DNA of 64,000 bases from IMG/VR virus record IMGVR_UViG_3300021962_000044, positions 47,076 through 111,075 of that record; one strand, 5' to 3'. Both the position numbers and the translations under genes were made by a program. Shown piece by piece: positions 58,133-64,000 of this stretch (the first letter of the stretch is position 1; every line of letters begins with the position of its first letter). The DNA is from a virus. The notes under the pieces were generated by a model that did no database searches, was not told the DNA's origin, and was given only the letters and a program-made list of their open reading frames with translations.

Positions 58133-58611
58133 TACCACTCACCTTCATTACGCATACGTTTAATAAAAGTAAGATAGGTGCTACATATTCCGTAGCATCT
58201 TAATTGTACAGTACTAAACAATGCTCTGTCTTTTATTTCAGGTAAAACAATAACACTAGTATTGTTTACCGGAACTGTTCCGGGTGTCCATAATTTATCA
58301 CTACTAGTTAATGCATTTACATTAGGATTAGGTTGATAGAAATAGTTTGGATAATTTTTTAATGGTTGTGTAGTAAACCAATCATATGTTTCCTGATTCC
58401 CAGATTTAATCCAAAAACGATTACCTTGCAAGTATTTGTCAGTTACTGGAATAGGTGCTTGTTCTGGACCTACACATAATGTATTATCTATTCTCCAAAC
58501 ATCAACCATACAAGCAAATCCATTATTGAAGGATTTTCCTATTTGGTCAGGAGTATTAGCATATTCATAGTTTTGGCCGTCGTAAATTCCCTGATAAGAT
58601 ATATATAACAT
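58129..58611 (-). CDS. GDPD-like TIM-barrel fragment with lost catalytic residues
   Basis: 160 residues. MLYISYQGIYDGQNYEYANT matches the start of short glycerophosphodiester phosphodiesterase-like proteins (I-S-H-R-G-N-x-x-G-p-x-x-x-x-E-N-T-P). It continues with MVDVWRIDNTLCVGPEQAPI against the usual E-I-D-V-W...L-G-H-D-x-P, and NALTSSDKLWTPG, then TSVIVLPEIKD. His, Arg, Glu and second His positions are Tyr, Gln, Met and Pro here. It is therefore probably an inactive relative, perhaps a binding protein. Its stop overlaps the upstream gene convergently. Confidence 0.65.
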   Translation of the reverse strand: MLYISYQGIYDGQNYEYANTPDQIGKSFNNGFACMVDVWRIDNTLCVGPEQAPIPVTDKYLQGNRFWIKSGNQETYDWFTTQPLKNYPNYFYQPNPNVNALTSSDKLWTPGTVPVNNTSVIVLPEIKDRALFSTVQLRCYGICSTYLTFIKRMRNEGEWY

Positions 58612-58702
58612 AGTATGTATTTATGTCAACGTAATCAATAGCTACCGCGTTATATATATGTAGACATATAAATCTACTTCATTATCATAAAGGAAACTTA
58701 AA

Positions 58703-58945
58703 ATGAAAACATTAGCAATCGTCTTAATCTCTACATTGTCACTAGCAACAGCTATGGCTCAGAACACAGCTCCTGCGGCAAAGCCAGCTACAGCAACAAC
58801 TGTACCTGCTAAGGCAGAAGCACCAAAAGAAGAAATGAAATTGGCTAAGAAAAAGGATGCTCCCAAGGCAGATACTAAAAGTGAGGCCAAGCCTGCTAGT
58901 CCTGCAAAAGCCGACGATAAAAAAGCCGAAGCTTCTAAGAAGTAA
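58703..58945 (+). CDS. Secreted Lys/Ala/Pro-rich peptide
   Basis: 80 residues. Sec signal MKTLAIVLISTLSLATAMAQ with A-M-A|Q exit. The mature part is a low-complexity A/K/P/E string (KPATATTVPAKAEAPKEEMK). It resembles periplasmic Lys-rich envelope or acid-shock peptides of proteobacteria. Preceded by AAAGGAAA and a TATAAATC late-like box near 58668. Predicted periplasmic; envelope binding is a guess. Confidence 0.65.
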   Translation: MKTLAIVLISTLSLATAMAQNTAPAAKPATATTVPAKAEAPKEEMKLAKKKDAPKADTKSEAKPASPAKADDKKAEASKK

Positions 58946-59162
58946 TCCATACAGACTTATCGCAATTAAAACTTGGGGACTTGATCCAAATCAGGTTCTA
59001 GTTAGTGATGAGGATATACTAGTTAATTCCCGTCGTATCATATTAAAGATTGAAACGTCTTTACATGACGATGAGGAATTAAGTGATTATATCAAGTTAA
59101 GATTGTTTCTGGCCAGACAATTGGCTATGTCAAAATATAGAGAAATCTATCAGCCGGCATAA
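58944..59162 (+). pseudogene. Protein-like frame without its own start codon
   Basis: A different frame (+1 relative to the upstream gene) encodes IKTWGLDPNQVLVSDEDILV, then RIILKIETSLHDDEELSDYI and LFLARQLAMSKYREIYQ. This looks coding by composition. No ATG, GTG or TTG lies in frame before position 59130. Either it is a decayed gene, a fusion reached by frameshifting near the A-rich 58918-58926 run, or it uses a rare start. Confidence 0.4.
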
Positions 59163-59227
59163 ATATATATGAAGTTAGGGGTTCTTCATAAAAACCCACT
59201 TTTAAACACACACATAGGAGATATAAA

Positions 59228-59515
59228 ATGTTTAACACAGCAACTTACGCCTTTATCGATGGAGTTTCAGACTTCAAAAAGAAATTTGTAGAACAAACAG
59301 TTCAACACGAAGGCATCAAAACAGCACTCAATACTTTTGTTGATGCACAATCAAAATATACTAAAGCAGCCGCAGATGCAGGAATGCAATCAGCAATGGC
59401 TTTGGGTATGATTTTTACAAGCAAAGATTTTTACACACAATTAGCAGATCAGTATAAAGCAATGGTTCCAGCTTTCAATATTGCTAAATCTGCAAAATCT
59501 ACAAAGGTTAAGTAA
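59228..59515 (+). CDS. Small helical protein, phasin-like in character
   Basis: 95 residues, Ala-rich amphipathic helix: FIDGVSDFKKKFVEQTVQHE, then GIKTALNTFVDAQSKYTKAA and SAMALGMIFTSKDFYTQLAD. Phasins and similar granule-coating proteins have this look, but no diagnostic motif is present. An ATAAATAT box (59159-59166) and a hairpin (GAAG...CTTC) precede it. AGGAGA ribosome-binding site. Confidence 0.5.
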   Translation: MFNTATYAFIDGVSDFKKKFVEQTVQHEGIKTALNTFVDAQSKYTKAAADAGMQSAMALGMIFTSKDFYTQLADQYKAMVPAFNIAKSAKSTKVK

Positions 59516-59517
59516 TT

Positions 59518-59682
59518 ATGAAACTTTTAGGAATACTAATAGTGTTCCTAGGTTTTTCTACAGATACCTACGGAACAGAGTTAGAAAAATATATAGTCAG
59601 CCGAAATCCAAAAGATGCAGGTGACATTGAGCGATTGACCTACGAGTTCCATCGCAAACAATCAGATTGGAGATTTCTATGA
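59518..59682 (+). CDS. Small membrane or secreted peptide, 54 residues
   Basis: MKLLGILIVFLGFSTDTYG is a signal-like hydrophobic start; then LEKYIVSRNPKDAGDIERLT and YEFHRKQSDWRF. I recall the R-N-P-x-D-A-G-D-x-E-R block from small phage proteins. Coupled by ATGA to the next small frame. Confidence 0.6.
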   Translation: MKLLGILIVFLGFSTDTYGTELEKYIVSRNPKDAGDIERLTYEFHRKQSDWRFL

Positions 59683-59762
59683 ACACACTTAAACAACTAT
59701 TCAACAGCCTACTAGAGGCTATTCAATCTATTAAAGATTACAAAGCGAGTAAAATGAAATGA
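59679..59762 (+). CDS. Very short ORF, 27 residues
   Basis: MNTLKQLFNSLLEAIQSIKD is an amphipathic helix, and KASKMK ends it. ATGA overlaps both neighbours, which argues that it is translated as part of the chain. Weak alone. Confidence 0.4.
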   Translation: MNTLKQLFNSLLEAIQSIKDYKASKMK

Positions 59763-59860
59763 ATCAATGGCAACCTATGACTGACGAAGATTGGGAATGG
59801 GTTAATCATGGTACATTACCGAAACCCGTTGACATTCCAGTCAAAACAAACTACAATTAA
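59759..59860 (+). CDS. Very short ORF, 33 residues
   Basis: 33 residues: MNQWQPMTDEDWEWVNHGTL and PKPVDIPVKTNYN. ATGA overlap with the preceding frame. Trp/Asp-rich; translation plausible, function unknown. Confidence 0.4.
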   Translation: MNQWQPMTDEDWEWVNHGTLPKPVDIPVKTNYN

Positions 59861-59888
59861 TACACATACACTTTTTTAAGGAAATAAA

Positions 59889-60161
59889 ATGACAGACTTT
59901 AAACCAAAATTACCTGAAGTTAAATTTAACAAAAACGGTTACGAATTACGTACAGATATCTTAGCTATGGCTAAAGATGCTGTACAACACGAATACCAAA
60001 TGAAATTTCACGGTTGGGAGATGAGCGCCAAACGTGATGAAAAAACAGGTCAACTTGTCTCTACAATTGCAATGCCCGAATTTCCAGGTCTAGACAAAAT
60101 CCTAGAAACTGCTGAAAAGATGTACGGTTTTGTTAATCAAAGTACTAATACTAAAAAGTAA
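59889..60161 (+). CDS. Conserved small phage protein
   Basis: 90 residues. VKFNKNGYELRTDILAMAKD, then AVQHEYQMKFHGWEMSAKRD and MPEFPGLDKILETAEKMYGF. I recall the G-Y-E-L-R-T-x-I-L-x-x-A-K element from T4-like environmental phages. TTAAGGAAAT ribosome-binding site. Followed by a strong terminator. Confidence 0.6.
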   Translation: MTDFKPKLPEVKFNKNGYELRTDILAMAKDAVQHEYQMKFHGWEMSAKRDEKTGQLVSTIAMPEFPGLDKILETAEKMYGFVNQSTNTKK

Positions 60162-60173
60162 TACTTTTAGTTC

Positions 60174-60206
60174 TCAAAAAATGCCCCGTTTTTTGGGGCT
60201 TTTTTA
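60174..60206 (+). terminator. Rho-independent terminator
   Basis: GCCCC-GTTTTTT-GGGGC hairpin (60183-60199) with A-rich 5' flank and a seven-T tail. Confidence 0.88.
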
Positions 60207-60216
60207 TACCCAAAAT

Positions 60217-60245
60217 TTGACAATAAATGGACTTAGTGCTACAAT
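60217..60245 (+). promoter_or_regulatory. Early promoter, copy 1 of a repeated cassette
   Basis: TTGACA at 60217-60222, a 17-bp spacer and TACAAT at 60240-60245. The following AGAATCTTAGACAGTTAGA is shared with two later copies. Confidence 0.75.
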
Positions 60246-60277
60246 AGAATCTTAGACAGTTAGATAAAGGACACGAA

Positions 60278-60619
60278 ATGACTACATTCATCAAAGGCAA
60301 TTTCTACGGTACTGAGTACGTTGACTATACAAACCCAGTCGACGGAACTACTAAATTTGTAGCCCGCTTCAAATATGTTCGTGGGACTAAAGCAAGTTTC
60401 CTTACTTTCCTTACAAAGAATTTTACTGTTGAGGAATACTTTAGTCGCTTAGAAAAGGGCGAAGCACCTCTTGAAATCGTTGGTTCTAAGGGTTTTATTC
60501 AACCACATATCAAAAAGATGCTTAAAGAACAGGGTTACCCAGTTACTAGTGCAGGATTTGAGCAATTAGTCCAAGATAATGTTGCAAAAACACAACAACG
60601 CTTGGCCGCTAAAATTTGA
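60278..60619 (+). CDS. Early protein, unknown function
   Basis: 113 residues. FIKGNFYGTEYVDYTNPVDG, KASFLTFLTKNFTVEEYFSR and IQPHIKKMLKEQGYPVTSAG. Looks like a small alpha/beta protein. Its stop codon TGA is part of the next promoter's -35 box. Confidence 0.55.
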   Translation: MTTFIKGNFYGTEYVDYTNPVDGTTKFVARFKYVRGTKASFLTFLTKNFTVEEYFSRLEKGEAPLEIVGSKGFIQPHIKKMLKEQGYPVTSAGFEQLVQDNVAKTQQRLAAKI

Positions 60620-60644
60620 CAATAAATGGTTTCGGGTATATAAT
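60616..60644 (+). promoter_or_regulatory. Early promoter, copy 2 of a repeated cassette
   Basis: TTGACA at 60616-60621 overlapping the upstream stop, a 17-bp spacer and TATAAT at 60639-60644. The sequence TTGACAATAAATGG and the downstream AGAATCTTAAACAGTTA match copy 3. Confidence 0.8.
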
Positions 60645-60676
60645 AGAATCTTAAACAGTTAGATAAAGGAAACAAA

Positions 60677-60889
60677 ATGTCATACGGAATGTTTAGCGAA
60701 GAAGGCAACAAACAAATTGCCGATATCATTGAATTTCACAAAAATTACAAAAGTGACTGGGCTACGGTTTATCAGAATTTGCGTGATTTGGCCGATAGTG
60801 ACTACACTAAATTTGGCGAAGCAATGGATACAGAAGTCCGTGAAATTGTCTATACGAAATTGGGCTTTAAGTCAGATTTCTATATTTGA
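60677..60889 (+). CDS. Early small protein
   Basis: 70 residues: MFSEEGNKQIADIIEFHKNY, then WATVYQNLRDLADSDYTKFG and EAMDTEVREIVYTKLGF. Acidic, helical. Ends in Tyr-Ile-TGA, where TGA is part of the next -35 box. Confidence 0.55.
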   Translation: MSYGMFSEEGNKQIADIIEFHKNYKSDWATVYQNLRDLADSDYTKFGEAMDTEVREIVYTKLGFKSDFYI

Positions 60890-60914
60890 CAATAAATGGC
60901 TTTGGGTATATAAT
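60886..60914 (+). promoter_or_regulatory. Early promoter, copy 3 of a repeated cassette
   Basis: TTGACA at 60886-60891 overlapping the stop of the upstream gene, a 17-bp spacer and TATAAT at 60909-60914. Confidence 0.8.
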
Positions 60915-60947
60915 AGAATCTTAAACAGTTAAACAACGGAGTTAAAC

Positions 60948-61214
60948 ATGAACGCATTGCAAAAATACATTGACCAGAAGAATCGTTGGAATAGCATTTT
61001 CAAGGGTGAACAATATGAAGTCGTTACTCAAGCCGGTCGTCAACGTTTGGCAGATCAAATTGATTCTGCCCTTAGCCCTGAGAACTTGACCTGCGATGGT
61101 GAGTTGCCCCGTGCAGAAGTTAACCGTCGTTACAAAGAATTGATGACTGCCGCTAAACAATTGAAACAGTTGGATCCATCTGTTAAGTTTTACGAATACG
61201 AAACTGAAATTTAA
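60948..61214 (+). CDS. Early small protein
   Basis: 88 residues, helical and charged: LQKYIDQKNRWNSIFKGEQY, QAGRQRLADQIDSALSPENL and RRYKELMTAAKQLKQLDPSV. No family recognised. Followed by AAGGAGAATAAC for the next gene. Confidence 0.55.
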   Translation: MNALQKYIDQKNRWNSIFKGEQYEVVTQAGRQRLADQIDSALSPENLTCDGELPRAEVNRRYKELMTAAKQLKQLDPSVKFYEYETEI

Positions 61215-61224
61215 GGAGAATAAC

Positions 61225-61962
61225 ATGCCTGGATTTGCTAACGTATCAAATATGACTAGCCGTCAAATTCAACGTATGGGTCATGCTGATGATTCTACTC
61301 CATATCGTGCTAAAACTAGAACACAAAAAGTTACAGTTAACTACAATGCTGATGATGTGTGGAGTGCGGCATGTGCGGCTCAACGTATCAATGGTAGTTA
61401 TGTCAAGTTAAGTTCAGTTTCTGAATCAGATCCTGCTACAACAAAACTATCCAATCGTATGATTGTTGAACAATTGTTGACTGACCAATCAGGTATTACT
61501 GACACAGACCGTGAACATGGTAAAAAGGTTCGTGCGTTTTATCAGGCACTGACTTTCAAAATCTTGCAAGGTAAACAACTAAGTGATTTTGATAACACAG
61601 CAATGTTGATTGCTAACAGAGAGGTTATTACCGGTAACTATGATGTTGCAGTTATTGCTAGTTTACCATCATGCTATGAGCGTGGTGTTGAACGTCAAAC
61701 AGCAGAACAACGAGTTAATTTTGCTACCGGTGGTTTAATTGGTAAAGCTAGTGACAAGGTAAAACTTGAAATTGAAGTTATCAAGTGTACATATTCGCAT
61801 AGTTATAACGTGTTCTTTGTAACTGGAATTACTACGCAGGATCAACCAGTATTCTTTAGTTATAAGGAAAAGGTTCCTACTGGTGATACCATGAACATAG
61901 TCGGTACTGTTAAAGCACATAGAGATAACATTACCCAACTTAATCGTGTAAAGGTTCTTTAA
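61225..61962 (+). CDS. Early protein of unknown function, 245 residues
   Basis: Contains VNYNADDVWSAACAAQRING, then QGKQLSDFDNTAMLIANREV and CYERGVERQTAEQRVNFATG, followed by VKLEIEVIKCTYSHSYNVFF and a C-terminal VGTVKAHRDNITQLNRVKVL. The last part looks like an OB-type or beta-barrel fold (it resembles domains next to ssDNA-binding proteins), but I cannot assign a function. TAATG link to the next gene. Confidence 0.5.
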   Translation: MPGFANVSNMTSRQIQRMGHADDSTPYRAKTRTQKVTVNYNADDVWSAACAAQRINGSYVKLSSVSESDPATTKLSNRMIVEQLLTDQSGITDTDREHGKKVRAFYQALTFKILQGKQLSDFDNTAMLIANREVITGNYDVAVIASLPSCYERGVERQTAEQRVNFATGGLIGKASDKVKLEIEVIKCTYSHSYNVFFVTGITTQDQPVFFSYKEKVPTGDTMNIVGTVKAHRDNITQLNRVKVL

Positions 61963-62189
61963 TGAATACAGAATTGATTCAGAAATTAAAGTCGCAATGT
62001 ATTGTCCGTGAAATGCGTGGTACTAATGCATTTGACAATTATATGGTTGATCGGTTTGATACTGAAAAGTTTGCAGAACTGATTGTCAAAGAATGTGACC
62101 GTTATGCCCGTAGTGTATGGGAACATGGTCCTTTGTTAGGTAGAGATTTGTTAATACATTTTGGAATTGAGGAGATGAGTGATGAATAA
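61962..62189 (+). CDS. Small early protein, paralogue of the next gene
   Basis: 75 residues. YMVDRFDTEKFAELIVKECD parallels YAHDFDPEKFARSLIKECYQ of the next protein. The F-D-x-E-K-F-A-x-x-I-x-K-E-C element is common in small phage proteins. Function unknown. 8-bp overlap with the next. Confidence 0.55.
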   Translation: MNTELIQKLKSQCIVREMRGTNAFDNYMVDRFDTEKFAELIVKECDRYARSVWEHGPLLGRDLLIHFGIEEMSDE

Positions 62190-62412
62190 AGATATTCAAA
62201 TTCTTTTTAAGCAAGCAGGTGGTTATATTGAAACTGACGAGCAGGGTAATATTTTTACCTATGCACATGATTTTGATCCTGAGAAATTTGCCCGTTCACT
62301 AATTAAAGAGTGCTATCAGACGTTAATCAATCATGGTTATACAGATGCGGCAAATGTATTAGACAAAGAGTTTGCCGAAGATTGGCAACCATATGAGTTT
62401 CCGGAGATTTGA
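62182..62412 (+). CDS. Small early protein, paralogue of the preceding gene
   Basis: 76 residues from ATG 62182. The F-D-x-E-K-F-A...I-K-E-C element is shared with the upstream protein. It ends EFAEDWQPYEFPEI. Tandem duplicate that has diverged. Confidence 0.55.
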   Translation: MNKDIQILFKQAGGYIETDEQGNIFTYAHDFDPEKFARSLIKECYQTLINHGYTDAANVLDKEFAEDWQPYEFPEI

Positions 62413-62414
62413 AA

Positions 62415-62579
62415 ATGGAAAAAAACAAATGCAATGTGTGTAGTTGTACGTATACTGATGATGAGGGCGGTGTACAAGGATACTTTGGAATAATTCCAGT
62501 ATCGTTTTGCCCAACTTGTTTTAGTAGTATGTGCGATATGGTTCAACAAATGAATGAAAATTTACAGGAGGAAGTATGA
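62415..62579 (+). CDS. Four-cysteine zinc-ribbon-like small protein
   Basis: 54 residues. KCNVCSCTYTDDEGGVQGYF and PVSFCPTCFSSMCDM: CxxC, then CxxC after about 25 residues, typical of a zinc ribbon. Ribosome binding within the preceding gene. ATGA overlap with the following membrane peptide. Confidence 0.6.
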   Translation: MEKNKCNVCSCTYTDDEGGVQGYFGIIPVSFCPTCFSSMCDMVQQMNENLQEEV

Positions 62580-62704
62580 CTAAATTATTAATAGGTTTTA
62601 TTCTTGGCATTATTGTATCAACAGTCGGCTTTAGTGGTATTGCTAAGATAGCTGATAATGGCGTTAACAAAGTTAAAGAAGTAACACAGGAACAGGTGAA
62701 ATAA
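62576..62704 (+). CDS. Small membrane peptide, 42 residues
   Basis: One hydrophobic segment LLIGFILGIIVSTVGFSG with a K/D/V-rich cytoplasmic tail. The GGAGG site lies at 62568-62572. TAATG-like junction with the following gene. Confidence 0.55.
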   Translation: MTKLLIGFILGIIVSTVGFSGIAKIADNGVNKVKEVTQEQVK

Positions 62705-63133
62705 ATGGGACTAGATATGTATGCGTATGTTGCTAAAAAAAGAGGGCAATACAATGAATTCTACGAAACTGCAGAGTTTGATGGAACAACAAATGATTTT
62801 GAAAGCGAGACAGTTACTAAGCCACACGAAATTGCTTATTGGCGTAAACATCCTAACTTGCATGGTTGGATGGAACAACTATGGGTTAGTAAAGGTCGTC
62901 CAAGGCAAAGTGTTGGTTGGCCTATATTCAATGGCATTGAACTTGAACTAACGTGGGATGACTTGGACAACCTTGAACGAGCTATTCGTACTGGTCAACT
63001 TCCGGATACAGAAGGTTTCTTTTTTGGCAATCCTGCTGATAATCATTACTATGAACAAGACCTTGAGTTTGTAAACAACGCAAAGGCAGAAGTGTTCCTA
63101 GGACTAAAAGTATTTTACAATAGCAGTTGGTAA
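62705..63133 (+). CDS. Conserved phage protein, unknown function
   Basis: 142 residues. MGLDMYAYVAKKRGQYNEFY, then HEIAYWRKHPNLHGWMEQLW, DLDNLERAIRTGQLPDTEGF and FFGNPADNHYYEQDLEFVNN with a Ser-Ser-Trp end. This family is widespread in phage genomes and sometimes named phosphoglycerate kinase without basis. Function unknown. Confidence 0.7.
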   Translation: MGLDMYAYVAKKRGQYNEFYETAEFDGTTNDFESETVTKPHEIAYWRKHPNLHGWMEQLWVSKGRPRQSVGWPIFNGIELELTWDDLDNLERAIRTGQLPDTEGFFFGNPADNHYYEQDLEFVNNAKAEVFLGLKVFYNSSW

Positions 63134-63159
63134 CTAAATACCCTGTAAGGGGTAATATC

Positions 63160-63342
63160 ATGGATACAATTAAAACAATAATTATCACACTACTAGTAAT
63201 CGTAGGAATGGTTTGGTTTGTACGAGAGGGCACGGACGATCCTGATTATGTTGTACTAGAGTATCAGTGTTCCAAACTTCATTCATATGAAGAAGTACCC
63301 AATGAGGTAACCGAAGAATGTACTAAACGTAAGGCAAAATAA
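63160..63342 (+). CDS. Membrane-anchored small protein
   Basis: 60 residues from ATG 63160 with AAGGGG nearby. The in-frame TTG at 63127 is inside the upstream gene. IKTIIITLLVIVGMVWFV is one membrane segment; then an acidic/Cys-containing tail (EYQCSKLHSYEEVPNEVTEE). Overlaps the next start by TAATG. Confidence 0.6.
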   Translation: MDTIKTIIITLLVIVGMVWFVREGTDDPDYVVLEYQCSKLHSYEEVPNEVTEECTKRKAK

Positions 63343-63866
63343 TGGCTATCTTATATCGTATCAAACCAGCAGACAAAAAATCAGTAGAAGCATTCTATGA
63401 TGTTTATAAAAAAATGCCTGATGGTACTATCCGTGGTTGGAGTGTTACCGAACTATATCGTTGGGGTCAAGGATTTGTAGAAGATGAATCTGAGTTGCCC
63501 TTTAGTGATGATCGGTATCATTGTGTCGATCCTACGATCGGTTGGGGTTGTGAACTTGAGGACCTTTGTGCGGTAGACTTTGAGTTTGATGATAGTTTCA
63601 CCGATGAAGAAAAAGCAGAGATTGAAGAACTTTGGGCAAATGGTGACCCAAATGATGAGTATGAACGTAGTGGTGCGGCCTGGCTATATGACTATAGTGA
63701 ATGGGAAGTAGAAGAAGATACTATTACTATTTTGGGTCCATTTACGGTTGACAAAATTGACGAGGACGTGTATAATGAAGTCATTGAAACAATAGAACTT
63801 AAACCCCGTCCACCTTTTGTAGCTACAACAGCGTGGCCCTTTTCAACAGCAACGAAAGAAGATTAA
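63342..63866 (+). CDS. Acidic conserved phage protein, unknown function
   Basis: 174 residues, very acidic (DEEKAEIEELWANGDPNDEY). YDVYKKMPDGTIRGWSVTEL and YRWGQGFVEDESELPFSDDR, then GPFTVDKIDEDVYNEVIETI. A charge-mimic role (for example DNA mimicry) is possible but not shown. The last coding triplet is followed by the next ATG with no gap. Confidence 0.55.
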   Translation: MAILYRIKPADKKSVEAFYDVYKKMPDGTIRGWSVTELYRWGQGFVEDESELPFSDDRYHCVDPTIGWGCELEDLCAVDFEFDDSFTDEEKAEIEELWANGDPNDEYERSGAAWLYDYSEWEVEEDTITILGPFTVDKIDEDVYNEVIETIELKPRPPFVATTAWPFSTATKED

Positions 63867-64000
63867 ATGTCCGCTTCATGGATTAACAAACTGAATGAAT
63901 CAGATAGTCGCCTGCACAAGGAAGATGTTATTAAACAAGCATTAGAGGCAAGTGTCCTTGGTAGCACAAATGCTCAGATTTTTCTGGGTTTGACTAAAGC
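63867..64000 (+). CDS. Partial gene, possible ATP-dependent DNA ligase N-terminus
   Basis: Only the first 44 residues are in the window: WINKLNESDSRLHKEDVIKQ, then ALEASVLGSTNAQIFLGLTK. The short helical start with L-x-G-S-T and a helix resembles the T4 ligase N-terminal domain and other phage ligases, but the nucleotidyltransferase KxDG motif would lie beyond the edge. Confidence 0.35.
   Translation, partial: MSASWINKLNESDSRLHKEDVIKQALEASVLGSTNAQIFLGLTK

Noticed and set aside
1-64000. Prophage or bacterial chromosome origin
   Set aside because: The full T4-type replisome, late-type promoter boxes, uninterrupted phage gene order and absence of any bacterial housekeeping operon, integrase or attachment site argue for a virulent phage genome.

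Overview
The window is a nearly gap-free, AT-rich stretch of a large tailed-phage genome with T4-type (myovirus) machinery. The diagnostic genes are a T4-style replisome (clamp loader gp44-like, family B polymerase gp43-like, sliding clamp gp45-like, 5' nuclease Rnh-like), a gp31-like co-chaperonin, PhoH and tail-fibre-like proteins. Many start codons sit just after T4-late-type ATAAATAC/T boxes. No integrase, rRNA, tRNA or CRISPR array was seen. The host cannot be named; Tat-like and Sec-like export signals suggest a Gram-negative bacterium.

Layout. 1-3.4 kb: virion structural genes, the first truncated by the window edge. 3.4-7.2 kb: small conserved genes, co-chaperonin, clamp loader, and PhoH on the minus strand. 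7.3-12.9 kb: conserved phage proteins, a 3-TM holin candidate, DnaJ-like and ClpA-like chaperones. 12.9-28.5 kb: proteins built from many small modules, interrupted by a minus-strand HNH homing endonuclease, a Dps ferritin, a secreted nuclease and a sigma-region-4/metalloprotease protein. 28.5-34 kb: a six-repeat structural protein, TilS, a DsbA-like protein, DNA polymerase and sliding clamp. 34-45.5 kb: a 7-deazaguanine DNA-modification set (DpdA, FolE, QueD, QueE), an R67-like dihydrofolate reductase, glycosyltransferases, a cytidylyltransferase-like protein, GalE and a GIY-YIG homing endonuclease. 45.5-50 kb: a minus-strand operon of three more modular proteins. 50-55.4 kb: UvdE, an SF2 helicase-HNH fusion with a partner gene, and the 5' nuclease. 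55.4-64 kb: many tiny early-type genes with strong sigma70-like promoters, ending in a possible DNA ligase start.

The most striking signal is a set of about ten proteins that begin with a short peptide ending in (I/L)-x-E, like the capsid-targeting sequences of T4 internal proteins and Alt. Long members also contain internal sites such as QGVTE|G, LNE|FAP and LDE| between unrelated modules. The modules include nucleotidyltransferase, ADP-ribosyltransferase-like, M48 protease, gp88-like, sigma region 4 and small basic domains. In three proteins a twin-arginine (Tat) signal, (S/N)RRxxLKG plus a hydrophobic Ala/Gly stretch, lies inside the polyprotein just after such a site. Cleavage in the prohead would turn it into a new N-terminal export signal. 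I infer a packaged, protease-processed set of proteins delivered with the DNA, some of which may then be exported to the host periplasm. This is a hypothesis from sequence; the prohead protease itself is not in the window.

Second themes: predicted leaderless mRNAs from both early-type and late-type promoters; 7-deazaguanine DNA modification beside a helicase-HNH nuclease that could act on unmodified DNA; and several host-like proteins (Dps, DfrB-type DHFR, TilS core, Hc1-like histone, a GDPD-like pseudoenzyme).
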